From Bugula neritina (Eukaryota; Bryozoa; Gymnolaemata; Cheilostomatida; Bugulidae), in NCBI GenBank assembly GCA_964035545.1, contig OZ037770.1, positions 5,003,662 through 5,067,661 of the forward strand: a stretch of DNA of 64,000 bases, read 5' to 3'. Made by a program: the position numbers and the translations under genes. Under the pieces are notes generated by a model. The model made no database searches. It was given only the letters and a program-made list of their open reading frames with translations, and had not been told where the DNA came from. The stretch's first letter is position 1. Each line of letters opens with the position of its first letter. Of the stretch, positions 57,201 to 63,055 are shown piece after piece.

Positions 57201-58468
57201 CCTTGAAAAGCTCTTTCTGAACTGATCAAATTTCTTTTTTACTCACGATGCAAGTTTAAATGCATTTGTTTTTCTTACAGCAAACATTGATGTGAATCCA
57301 GACAGATCAGGTCTTGCAGCAGCTCAAGAAGAAGAAACTGAAGCTGTCTCTTCTGTACATTCTGAAGCTAATGATGATGATATTGTATATCCTGAAACAC
57401 CCAGTGTAATAAGACCCATCAGACCTGTCTCACCACCAGAATATAGAGTAGAAGAACATATGACAAGACTGGATGTTGATAATCTTCTTGTTCTGAAGAG
57501 TAACGTCTGCTGTAAGTATAATAAGAGACAGTGATTGGCTGATATTTCTAAACTGTTGTACTTTGTCACCTATCTAAAAAATGTTCTTTGCCTTTTTCTT
57601 GCGTTACTTCTACATTTTTAATCTTGTTGACTTGATAAGCTTCTTTAAACTGAGGTGACTAAAATGTTTTCTGGAACTTTGAGATTTAAGTTGTAGTACA
57701 CTATAGCTTAAAACATTTTAGACTTTGTCGGACTAGACCATGATTTTGGCTGCATTTAATATTATTATAGCATCAAAAAGACATCCTGAGTATGGATCTC
57801 CCATGATTAGAGTCCTAATATCTTCAATCTACAAACATGCCTGTCACCGTGATCTCTACACCATCTTTCAGCAGGTAAGTTAAAAGCTCAAAAGGTTTTT
57901 GCTATTTTAGCTTTTACGCCAAAAACTATTCCTCATCGTGGCATCTCTTCCATCTCCATGTGTTCAAACCATCATGTCATTTGAAAAAAACAATTTAAGT
58001 TGTTCTGAGTACAAGATAATGTCATTCAATGCTTTATTTGTTTAAGTTGTAGAGTTTAGTCTCTGTTGTTATGGTTTCTTTAGAGTACTGGCTCAGTACT
58101 ATATTGATAGTTTCTCTCCTTTTTTAATATGTTCTTGTAGTCTGCGCTAATAACTGGTCCACTTTATCAAATGACTTTACTGTATCGGACAACTCCAAAA
58201 GTTTTACTACTTAAGATTGTTAAAGTAGGATACAATATTCTAACAGCTGGGAGTTGTACTTTATTACTTTTAGTAGTGAACTGATAAACAGTCTTACTAG
58301 TCATTACTTACTCTACAGGTACAGACTAAACTAGTGAAGAAACTGTATGCAGATGAAGATTCAGAGAGAAGCAGAAATTTGATTGTAATCTGGAAGACTC
58401 TTCCTCCCCGTAAAAGACTTTACCTGTTTCCAGGCTTTGATGGGTTGGATGAAGAGGCCAAATCCTAA
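27244..58468 (+). CDS. LRR - Roc-COR GTPase - caspase-like gene (spliced, whole span)
   Basis: The gene model joins an initiator exon, an N-terminal exon, 18 LRR exons, a 665-residue Roc-COR exon, a short linker exon and five caspase-domain exons, all on the + strand with GT-AG borders and matching phases. LRRs would bind a ligand or partner. Roc-COR is a dimerising GTPase switch known from LRRK and related ROCO proteins. The caspase domain would be a cysteine protease output. No signal peptide or membrane segment was seen, so the product is probably cytoplasmic. An 11-kb transposon nest sits in the intron before the Roc exon. Joining LRR-Roc-COR to caspase rests on splice phase (54130 to 56510); two adjacent genes remain possible. 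Individual exons follow. Confidence 0.75.
27698..27929 (+). CDS. N-terminal exon of the LRR-Roc-caspase gene
   Basis: 232 bp, phase 1 in, phase 2 out, between a TTACAG acceptor and a GTGAGT donor. It encodes about 77 residues starting NMRIWFRHSGQPPVSW, with a YDITDLKLEGTIPSNIG segment that resembles a degenerate LRR or N-terminal cap. No known domain recognised. Its phase-2 end fits every LRR exon acceptor, so any of them could follow. Confidence 0.75.
28590..28727 (+). CDS. LRR exon 1 (type a)
   Basis: 46 residues, two 23-residue LRRs: YIGDNPLNTIPEAV and LDMESCGLSTLPE. Acceptor ATTACAG, donor AG|GTTTGT. The preceding exon leaves AA, giving Asn at the joint. Confidence 0.93.
29177..29314 (+). 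CDS. LRR exon 2 (type b)
   Basis: Two LRRs: NIAKNPLNIVPEVV and LYMRVCKLSTLPE. Acceptor TATTGCAG, as in all type-b exons. The only exon reading LEEL in its first strand (others LEKL). Confidence 0.93.
29747..29884 (+). CDS. LRR exon 3 (type d)
   Basis: Two LRRs: YIRENPLNTVPEVV and LDMICCKLSTLPE. It follows a type-b exon directly, so the first block of the array has lost or never gained a type-c exon. Confidence 0.93.
30308..30445 (+). CDS. LRR exon 4 (type a)
   Basis: Starts the first copy of the 5-kb duplication. Two LRRs with YIGDNPLNTIPEVV and LDMESCGLSTLPE; the following intron starts GTTTGTGTGCC, shared with all type-a exons. Confidence 0.93.
30894..31031 (+). CDS. LRR exon 5 (type b)
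   Basis: NIAKNPLNIVPEVV and LYMRICKLSTLPE. The intron after it carries a MITE M1 copy. Confidence 0.93.
31397..31814 (+). mobile_element. MITE family M1, copy 2, in the intron between LRR exons 5 and 6
   Basis: 418 bp. The empty site is visible in the equivalent introns before exons 10 and 18, which read GATTGAATACACAAG; comparison shows a 2- or 3-bp target duplication (TA or ATA). Confidence 0.92.
31896..32033 (+). CDS. LRR exon 6 (type c)
   Basis: NIADNPLNTVPEVV and LDIESCGLPTLPE; the Pro before TLP distinguishes type c. Confidence 0.93.
32461..32598 (+). CDS. LRR exon 7 (type d)
   Basis: YMRENPLNTVPEVV (Met where other type-d exons have Ile) and LDMICCKLSTLPE. Confidence 0.93.
33022..33159 (+). 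CDS. LRR exon 8 (type a)
   Basis: YIGDNPLNTIPEVV and LDMESCGLSTLPE; phase 2 on both sides. Confidence 0.93.
33609..33746 (+). CDS. LRR exon 9 (type b)
   Basis: NIAKNPLNIVPEVV and LYMRICKLSTLPE. The intron after it lacks the MITE and shows its empty site. Confidence 0.93.
34185..34322 (+). CDS. LRR exon 10 (type c)
   Basis: NIADNPLNTVPEVV and LDMESCGLPTLPE (Met in place of the Ile of exons 6 and 14). Confidence 0.93.
34752..34889 (+). CDS. LRR exon 11 (type d)
   Basis: YIRENPLNTVPEVV and LDMICCKLSTLPE; last exon of the first 5-kb copy. Confidence 0.93.
35313..35450 (+). CDS. LRR exon 12 (type a)
   Basis: Opens the second 5-kb copy (5,005 bp after exon 4). Its first base is C, still giving Ser at the joint (AG+C), and it reads LYQLTQ rather than LCQLTQ. 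Confidence 0.93.
35900..36037 (+). CDS. LRR exon 13 (type b)
   Basis: NIAKNPLNIVPEVV and LYMRICKLSTLPE; copy of exon 5 at +5,006 bp. Confidence 0.93.
36403..36820 (+). mobile_element. MITE family M1, copy 3, in the intron between LRR exons 13 and 14
   Basis: Same intron position as copy 2, 5,006 bp earlier; it was duplicated with the array, not inserted independently. Confidence 0.92.
36902..37039 (+). CDS. LRR exon 14 (type c)
   Basis: NIADNPLNTVPEVV and LDIESCGLPTLPE; copy of exon 6 at +5,006 bp. Confidence 0.93.
37467..37604 (+). CDS. LRR exon 15 (type d)
   Basis: YIRENPLNTVPEVV and LDMICCKLSTLPE; copy of exon 7 at +5,006 bp but with Ile rather than Met. Confidence 0.93.
38028..38165 (+). 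CDS. LRR exon 16 (type a)
   Basis: YIGDNPLNTIPEVV and LDMESCGLSTLPE; copy of exon 8 at +5,006 bp. Confidence 0.93.
38615..38753 (+). pseudogene. LRR exon 17 (type b), frameshifted
   Basis: 139 bp instead of 138: an extra A in CTCTCAACAATAG (others CTCTCAACATAG) breaks the frame in the first LRR. Splice sites are intact. Because all array exons are phase-symmetric, skipping this exon would keep the protein in frame; including it would truncate it. A sequencing or assembly error is the main alternative. Confidence 0.88.
39192..39329 (+). CDS. LRR exon 18 (type c, diverged), last of the array
   Basis: Starts LCWLTQ (Trp for Gln) and its second LRR reads LDMWSCKLSALPE, the most divergent of the array. 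The intron after its donor no longer resembles the others, marking the array end. AG joins A of the Roc exon to give Arg. Confidence 0.92.
39330..40712 (+). other. Intron between the last LRR exon and the transposon nest
   Basis: Unique AT-rich sequence without an LRR exon. With 51710-51811 it makes an intron of about 1.5 kb once the inserted elements are removed. Confidence 0.7.
40713..41236 (-). repeat. 3' LTR of the - strand retrotransposon
   Basis: 524 bp. The other LTR (44490-44893 joined to 51605-51709) matches closely but lacks a 15-bp stretch near 40955. Divergence of a few percent means this element is older than the gypsy copy at 2509. Confidence 0.92.
41237..41247 (-). promoter_or_regulatory. 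Polypurine tract
   Basis: On the - strand GAATGGGGGGT lies immediately before the 3' LTR, the normal place for plus-strand priming. Confidence 0.8.
41283..41526 (-). pseudogene. RNase H C-terminal remnant after integrase
   Basis: Reading on the - strand, a linker-like stretch (DPMTVGAVMTLDAAG) is followed, after a change of frame, by MYLQNFRSKVKSIKGNDN and VGADYLSR. The latter is the typical C-terminal end of gypsy RNase H. RT and most of RNase H are absent, which places a deletion junction near 41400. Its position downstream of integrase is the evidence for integrase-first order. Confidence 0.78.
41533..42528 (-). pseudogene. Integrase of the - strand retrotransposon, catalytically broken
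   Basis: 331 codons, in the same frame as the upstream gag-protease segment and separated from it by a TGA (42532-42534) that falls within the HHCC zinc finger (AHD stop, then GHLG; CQSCDICQ completes it). Catalytic Asp residues are present (CAIDLIGP, ISDQGTQF), but the third residue is Gly (codon 42058-42060, GGA) in NGLVGKFN, where the family has Glu. The C-terminal part has LMHWQGPFNIEEKV, a GPY/F-like segment. Two independent inactivating changes mean it cannot act as written. Confidence 0.88.
42532..43956 (-). pseudogene. Gag-protease and start of integrase, - strand retrotransposon
   Basis: 474 codons. They cover the gag C-terminal half (LLERFNLTQEGYRKK), two zinc knuckles (CFICKDKSHIARNC and CSHCKMNNHNTSDC), a protease-like core with DTG in VMRDTGCGCIVV, a linker (TTRAQAVKEKSG), and the first part of the integrase zinc finger ending AHD at the stop. 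The direct passage from protease to integrase, with no RT between, matches Gmr1-type order. Confidence 0.87.
43853..44393 (-). pseudogene. Gag N-terminal region, two frameshifts
   Basis: It begins MALLERVTQMGKDLG at 44393, passes through a Glu/Lys-rich coiled coil (EEKEKAREEKEKDREKK), breaks frame near 44205, continues through DEMDSYLEQFEWVAEG to about 43860, and breaks again before joining the downstream gag frame. Sequence on both sides of each break is gag-like. Confidence 0.82.
44472..44488 (-). promoter_or_regulatory. Primer-binding site of the - strand retrotransposon
   Basis: Two bases inside the 5' LTR, the - strand reads TGGGGGCTGCTCCGGGA, very close to the tRNA-Pro type site used by some retroelements. 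Confidence 0.72.
44490..44893 (-). repeat. 5' LTR, first part (split by a transposon)
   Basis: Matches 40713 onward up to AACAATGAACAAT, where the 6.7-kb TIR transposon enters; the rest of the LTR resumes after the repeated AAT, at 51605. Confidence 0.92.
45063..45609. other. Transposon interior, left
   Basis: AT-rich, no coding sequence recognised. Confidence 0.5.
45610..46019 (+). mobile_element. MITE family M1, copy 4
   Basis: About 410 bp, most diverged of the long copies; ends GGGCCATTTTACTTTATTTAG and AAATTAAGTAAAATGAT match the family. Lies inside the 6.7-kb transposon. Confidence 0.82.
46526..46699 (-). pseudogene. LINE C-terminal fragment, distal part
   Basis: The - strand reads RKRGRPKKRLMDLMKDEIL and then SDKDFDDRIR before a stop. 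This is the usual tail of a non-LTR retrotransposon ORF2. It is the continuation of 49249-49545, separated from it by the 2.5-kb TIR element. Confidence 0.78.
47590..47665 (-). repeat. tRNA-derived SINE-like sequence
   Basis: The - strand contains an A-box-like TGGTCCAGAGGTTAGAG and a B-box-like GGTTCAACC at suitable distance, as in tRNA-derived SINE heads. It does not fold as a functional tRNA. Confidence 0.45.
48412..48470 (+). repeat. Second tRNA-like sequence
   Basis: TAGCAGAGTGGCTAA resembles an A box and AGTTCAACACC a B box, but they are too close for an intact tRNA. Probably a relic. Confidence 0.35.
49249..49545 (-). pseudogene. LINE C-terminal fragment, proximal part
   Basis: The - strand reads LMYGYQTWPLTQRQEDK, then EMRMLRHIYNLEWEDHVT and QWCGHVRRKDRK, the region after the RT palm in LINE ORF2 proteins. 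Only the 3' end of the element is present, the usual result of truncated reverse transcription. It entered the transposase gene of the 6.7-kb element. Confidence 0.85.
49546..50570 (-). pseudogene. Broken transposase-like coding region of the 6.7-kb transposon
   Basis: Fragments on the - strand in consistent order: VGELLKPVFDES, AKLWVMCFIRPNF and ADREGDWALHLAMEE; then PQDVRIEFVAGNHTMHHK and IEVTFVRFGHSKGEP; then DTEVIYARTIVLKQTK and LMAHKLAALPPSTF. They resemble a large protein family repeatedly found in invertebrate DNA transposons; I cannot name the superfamily with confidence. Stops and frameshifts separate the pieces. Confidence 0.65.
50571..51434. other. Transposon interior, right
   Basis: AT-rich, no coding sequence recognised before the right inverted repeat (about 51435-51601). 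Confidence 0.5.
51605..51709 (-). repeat. 5' LTR, second part
   Basis: GACCCATCTC... to TTTGTGACA matches the end of 40713-41236, completing the split LTR. Confidence 0.92.
51812..53805 (+). CDS. Roc-COR exon of the LRR-Roc-caspase gene
   Basis: About 665 residues in one exon, phase 2 in, phase 1 out. It opens with about three LRRs (LQELNISQNNFTSLP, LHTLNISYNRSMKSLNP, then a degenerate one), passes CKRGLDAVRQYYTDL, and enters a Roc GTPase: P-loop GNTMAGKTS (52113-52139), switch II IDMGGQEVYH (near 52271), and base-recognition THKDKF. The rest (about residues 250-650) is COR-like with a CICAHCLLLG end. Roc-COR is the GTPase-dimerisation unit of ROCO proteins such as LRRK2 and MFHAS1. All G motifs are conserved, so GTP binding is likely. 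Start chosen because AG + A keeps the LRR frame; end at AT|GTATGT because phase 1 fits the next exon. Reading on instead gives a stop at 53852. Confidence 0.9.
54044..54130 (+). CDS. Linker exon after COR
   Basis: 87 bp, phase 1 on both sides, acceptor TTATTCAG, donor GTAAAT. Encodes CEKLSETETNKLKMLVAEL plus KLRGDQNNST, a short charged helix likely to be coiled coil. Its phase-1 end fits both the next small exon (54696) and, directly, the first caspase exon (56510). Confidence 0.72.
54161..54504 (+). mobile_element. MITE family M1, copy 5
   Basis: 344 bp, shorter than the others, with inverted ends GTCATTTTACTTAAGTTAGT and ACTAAATTAAGTAAAATGAC. Lies in the intron after the linker exon. Confidence 0.86.
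54696..54898 (+). CDS. Alternative terminal exon (acidic)
   Basis: It accepts from phase 1 (G+AA gives Glu) after a TCTAG acceptor and reads MLADDLSDLSEDDGNLYLN and onward to a TAG at 54896-54898. Used this way it would end a caspase-free LRR-Roc-COR protein. A GTGAAT donor at 54848 exists but leaves phase 0, which does not fit the caspase exon at phase 1. The residues are acidic with no domain I recognise. Confidence 0.55.
54899..56509 (+). other. Intron or intergenic gap before the caspase exons
   Basis: 1.6 kb, AT-rich. No exon with suitable phase was found. If the caspase domain belongs to a separate gene, its promoter and first exon would have to lie here. Confidence 0.5.
56510..56682 (+). 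CDS. Caspase exon 1: p20 N-terminus
   Basis: Phase 1 in (GT completes a Gly codon if joined to 54130), phase 0 out at GTATGT. It encodes VQYDQRERGRALIINNKHF, with the RGxALIINN strand that opens the caspase p20 fold, then REGSDADAENMSVMLKSLKF, matching the R.G...D...L...L.F pattern of caspases. No death-effector or CARD prodomain precedes it here. Confidence 0.88.
56924..57137 (+). CDS. Caspase exon 2: catalytic His and Cys
   Basis: Phase 0 in, phase 1 out. It contains LVIMTHGGEDNCIYGAD (catalytic His codon 57005-57007; the usual motif is SHG with IYG.D) and VVILEACSGG (catalytic Cys codon 57128-57130; the usual motif is QACRG). Both catalytic residues are kept, but the Gln before A-C is Glu and the Arg after it is Ser, so specificity or pocket geometry may be altered. 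Confidence 0.9.
57281..57511 (+). CDS. Caspase exon 3: intersubunit linker
   Basis: 231 bp, phase 1 on both sides, acceptor CTTACAG, donor GTAAGT. 77 residues, acidic and Pro-rich (EEETEAVSS, EANDDDIVYPETP), ending DNLLVLKSNVCC, which aligns with the strand that opens the p10 part. The Asp cluster is a plausible cleavage region between large and small subunits. Longer than the linker of most executioner caspases. Confidence 0.85.
57771..57874 (+). CDS. Caspase exon 4: p10
   Basis: 104 bp, phase 1 in, phase 0 out. HPEYGSPMIRVLISSIYKH aligns with the G.S.FI..L helix region of the caspase small subunit. Confidence 0.85.
58319..58468 (+). CDS. Caspase exon 5: p10 C-terminus and stop
   Basis: Phase 0, 49 residues and TAA. 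VQTKLVKKLYADED continues the p10 helix, and RKRLYLFPGF is the C-terminal strand (the family ends with a KELYF-like strand). An ATTAAA lies at 58536 and AATAAA at 59047. Confidence 0.86.
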   Translation, partial: VQTKLVKKLYADEDSERSRNLIVIWKTLPPRKRLYLFPGFDGLDEEAKS

Positions 58469-60699
58469 CTCAATACATGACTTTATTTGTAATTTGCACA
58501 ACACTCAGTTTAAGTTTGACTAAAATTCCGTGACCATTAAACCTAAACAGATAGTGAGTTTGTGTGAATGGGTTATGATTACTTGACAGTCAAATTATCT
58601 GTCAAATATTTTTTTAACTTTTGTATCTTACTTTAAGTATAGAGCTATATACTGATAACATTTACTTCTGTAAATTAGCTTGTGATTTCATCTCATATTG
58701 AATAATCATATTACTTGGTATAGGCTGTACTGTCATATTACAGGAATGATAAAATCAGTTCACTTGTGATTCTGTATGTTCTGCCTATATATAGGTTACT
58801 ATGCTATAGTATTTAGTATAATATGGTTGCAGTTGATTTTATATCTTGTAAAACAATAACCATTCCTGTTTATATCAATTATATGGTTTTTACTTAGCCA
58901 AATTTATTATCATTTATGTTTTGATGTGACACTAAGCACTGACTATGTTGTTTCAGCACATGTTCTAACTGCTATGCTAACATTATTATCATAATTTCAG
59001 TCGCTTAATGCTAATATCTATCAAAGATTGCTCTTTACATATTATCAATAAATATCATTCAAATAGTTTATGTAAAAATTTTTAAATGCTTTTATTATTC
59101 CAAGTCCGTAAAATTTCACTTCAATAATCTGTGACTTAACTAACAAGTCCATTATCTACAAATAATAGTCATTAAATCCGTCATGTTCTTATCTGCATCT
59201 GCAAACCAATCATTTCTCAAATGAGCTAATAAAATGATGAAATCAATTTTTATTGAATGCTATTCAGACATTTTGCGCAGATAGGGTTCATTAGTCTGTG
59301 AAGACAGCTCATTTCGAAGAAAGAAAACTCTGATCTCAAACGTCCTATGCCTTGCGGCGATACTCAACCAAGAAAGAGGCTTGGGAAGTAAACCCCAAGG
59401 ATAAATCAGGAGTTCGAGCCCTGAAGGCATTTTGTTGTTATTTATAACCTCATTCTGACAGCTACTGCGACGGCGCTGGTGCCGAACTGTAACGCCCTGT
59501 AGCAGCCCTGCTTTTCTATTGGATATGCCAGCGACGTGGAGAAAGATGACATGAACAACAGTGTAAACTAAACCATCCCTGGTTTGTAAACAGGCACAAT
59601 GTGGTCTTCAGTCTCTACTGATGTTTTATTGGTAAAACTGTCGTGAAAACTACAATTAATGAAGTTGTGAATATGCCATAATGAATGAAAATATGTGATA
59701 AAATTTTTCTCAGTGATTATTTGACACTAACTAATAAGCTTCAACTAAAGAACAAGTCTTGCTATAAAAATCAGTATACACCATTCAAATTATTAAAATT
59801 GTTATTAAAAAAGATGATACAAATGCCATAAATAATTGTCAAAAATACTACAATAACAATAATTACTTTGTTAGATCATCCAGGAATGGAGCTTATAACT
59901 TTGATGTTAATGTAGTAGGTATTTATTTCCTACTTTGATAATATTGATTCAAATGCAACAAAAATTTAACATAACGTAAGTAAAAGGTTAGCATAGAATG
60001 AGAGCTGAGAGTAAAAAATACTTCAATGAATGAATTATTTCAGGAGGCTGATTGTGTAAAAAACTATTCATATAACTTAGTCATAGTGAAATCATACACA
60101 TGGGGAAATCATGTTGACTTTCGTGTGCAAATTTGTCATAGCCATGAAAGCAAAACAGCTACATATACATGACTAATGTAATGGTTTTCTAATTATAGGT
60201 ACATTGGTTAACTTTGTTTGTTTTCACTGGCATTCCAATTGATTACAAACAGCCTGTTCTCCATATGATCAATGCCCAGTATACACCCACACACCATTAG
60301 TTTTTTTTCACTGGAGAAATCACTTCAGTTTTGCCTTCTGTGTAGATACAACACCGGGAACAGCAGATACAGGTTGTAAGCTGTCGCTCGATTGGCATAG
60401 AGCAGGGCACCAGGGGTTGTTTCCGTCGGTGGGAGAGGCTTTTAGATTTCATTGTACAGCTGCTGCTCGCTATAAGCTAGGCAGCTCCCAGCCAGTTACG
60501 TGCTTTTTTGCCACTGTCCGCTTTCCTCATTGGGTGCATGGGAAATAAGAGACATGATTAGCTCATTGTGACACTCTAAAAAAGCACTACTGGTTTTATG
60601 GTAGGGGCAGTGTTCTAATTCTTCAAGAGTGTACAGAGTTGGTTTTTAGTGAGGGACAGCTTCTTTAATATGGTAGAACCATGTAGTAACAGCTTATAA
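58469..60699. other. 3' flank of the LRR-Roc-caspase gene
   Basis: AT-rich to about 59270, with possible polyadenylation signals (58536, 59047), then a GC-richer patch holding the tRNA-like sequence, then AT-rich DNA. No coding sequence recognised. Confidence 0.5.
59349..59430 (+). other. tRNA-like sequence or SINE head
   Basis: 82 bp with GCCTT at one end pairing AAGGC at the other, a GAGTTCGAGCCC B-box-like arm (TCAGG/CCTGA stem) and a CTTGGG/CCCAAG hairpin. The D arm and anticodon arm are not convincing, so it is not called a tRNA gene. Confidence 0.35.
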
Positions 60700-62620
60700 A
60701 GCGACACATGACATTTCACCTCAACACTACCAGTGGCCCTGTCAACTTTGACAGTGTATATGCTCCAACGCTATCCGCCACACCAGATGACAAGGACACG
60801 TTTTATAAGAACCTCACAACCATCACCAGGACCATTTCCAGCACAGAACAATTATTCCTACTGGGGGATTCCAATGCCAAATTGAGTGCTGATCATGACT
60901 CATTTCTCCCGCTTAAGACGCTTTGGTGTCGGAAGAGCGAATGATAATGGTCAGATATTGCTTGAACTCAGTGTCCTCTACAACTTGTGCATTACTAACA
61001 CTTATTTCAAAGCTAAGCCACAAAATTTTCTAGAGATACCCACGTTGCAACCAATCCCTATTAGACATAATGCCATCAGGAATGTTTTCCACACTCGCTC
61101 CTGTCACAGTGCAGAGTGTGACACTGGCCACTTTCTTGCATGCTGCGAAATTAGGCTTCTACCAAAGCCGTTTTAACATACAAAAAACTGGGCACTCTTG
61201 CATACATATTACTAACAAGTCATAACCTGACCTTGTGGATCAATTTCCTGATGTTTTTTCAAAAATAATTCTTTTCCTCACAGCCTGGAAAATCTGCCAC
61301 AGCAAAGTGATAGGCTCTGCAAAACTCAATGCGCATTGCAGCCTTGACCACTTTTGGTAAAAAGACATCAAAGTCACATGATTGGTTTGATGCAAAGTCA
61401 ACTGAAATGACACCGATCATTGAAGCTTACCATGCTGCCTTGACAGAATACAAACGATCACCTAGTGACCAAAAACCTACGTGTTCTGAGGGCTGCCAGG
61501 AGTAAAACTACACAGAGCGCTAGGCGTTACGCCAATAAGTACTGCATGGTCTGAGCTTAGGGAGAGTATCCAAAATGCACCGCAACAGTTAACTAGCAAT
61601 GTGTGATGGCATCATGCAAGAAGGTAATAAGACCAATCTAAAGCAAGACAGCTTCTCTCAAACCTTTCACTAGAGAAGTCATCACTGACAAAGGAAAACA
61701 GATGGAGCGATGGGTAGAACACTACACCAACCTACACTCTCACCAGAATGTTGTATCTTCTTCTGCTCTTGATGCAGTTGAATGTATGTCCACTATTGAT
61801 GATTTTGATGGTGAAAGCACTGCGCATTACCCTAATAACGCCATTGATAGTTTGTCTTAGAGCAAGACACCTGGCAGTAATGCACTATCTTTTGATTACA
61901 TCAAGTGCTGCAAAACTGATCTTTTGCATCCCCTGCATGTCAATGCTGAGAAGAAGGTGCTGTGCCACGAGACTTGAGAGATGCAAACTTTACAAGAATG
62001 AGGGAGACAAAAAAGGTTTCTACAATTAAAGAGACATCTATCATACTACTCAGCATCATTGGCAAAGTATTTGCCGAAGTCATCCTGGCTCGCCTACAGA
62101 TACTACTGAACGGGTCTACCCGAGTCGCAGTGTGGTTTCCGTGCCGCAATTGACATGATCTTCTCTTTGCGACAGCTCCAGGAAAAGTGTAAAGAGCAAA
62201 AGATGCTTTTCTATGTTGCCTTTGTCAAATTGACAAAGGCTTTGTTCTGGTCAACAGAAAAGGGTTGCAAAAAAAATCCTTCCAGAGATCGTCTGCTTTT
62301 CAAAGCTGCAAAGCACGATAGATTCTTTTCACAATAAGATGAAGGGGACAGCAATGTTTGACAGCAACCTTTCGGAACCCTCCGACATACGAAGTGGAGC
62401 CAAACAAGGCTGCATTCTTGCACCAACACTCTTTGGTGTCTTCTTTGCCACGCTCTCAAAGCGCGCTTTCGATAATACATCAGAAGGTAGTTACCTACAA
62501 ACTAAATTCAATAATAAACTCTTCAACGTTGCCTGACTCAGAGCCTCCAAAAAGGTTTTTCAAGTTGTCATCAAAGACATGCTGGTTGCTCATGATGCTG
62601 CTTTGATTTGAATCATTGCT
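60700..62620 (+). pseudogene. Decayed LINE, endonuclease and reverse transcriptase
   Basis: The + strand has an APE-type endonuclease remnant (FDSVYAPTLSATPDDKD, EQLFLLGDSNAKLSADH, then after a frame change FGVGRANDNGQILLEL and CITNTYFKAKPQ). After about 500 bp of eroded sequence come RT pieces (LLSIIGKVFAEVILARLQ, DMIFSLRQLQEKC, SGAKQGCILAPTLFG). The catalytic FADD-like motif was not found intact. Multiple frameshifts and stops; no ORF1 recognised upstream. Full-length activity is excluded. Clade within LINEs not assigned. Confidence 0.87.
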
Positions 62621-62959
62621 TGCAATATAAGATTTAATGACTGTTGACATATGCCATGTGTTTTGTCGGTGAAACTTCAGGTTTAGGAGTTGTTTTCTCT
62701 CATAGCACTATTTATTTATTTATATATCAACTAACTAGTCTAAACTCTGTGGACATAAAATCAAATGAACAACTAATTGAGAATCATTCAACACTCTTTG
62801 TTTAAAATATTATAATGCTGCTCACTAACACAGACTAACATGCATGATTGAATAACTTTTTAACAGACATTGAGTGTTTTTTTAAACAATAAAAATCCTA
62901 GGTGGTATAAATTAGCAAATTGTTAAACCCCTTAAGGTATTCTGCAGTTATAATCAACT

Positions 62960-63055
62960 ATGACGAAGCCTACAGTTGAACTTAATTCTATTTCCTGTAT
63001 TGTTCATCTAGAACCGAAACAGGCATATATGACAAGCTATGGGACTGTGTTTGAG
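62960..63055 (+). CDS. Possible initial coding exon of an unknown gene
   Basis: 32 open codons from an ATG (MTKPTVELNSISCIVHLE...) to a GTAGGC donor, in otherwise stop-rich DNA, with balanced amino-acid composition. No following exon was identified within the window, so this is weak. Confidence 0.22.
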
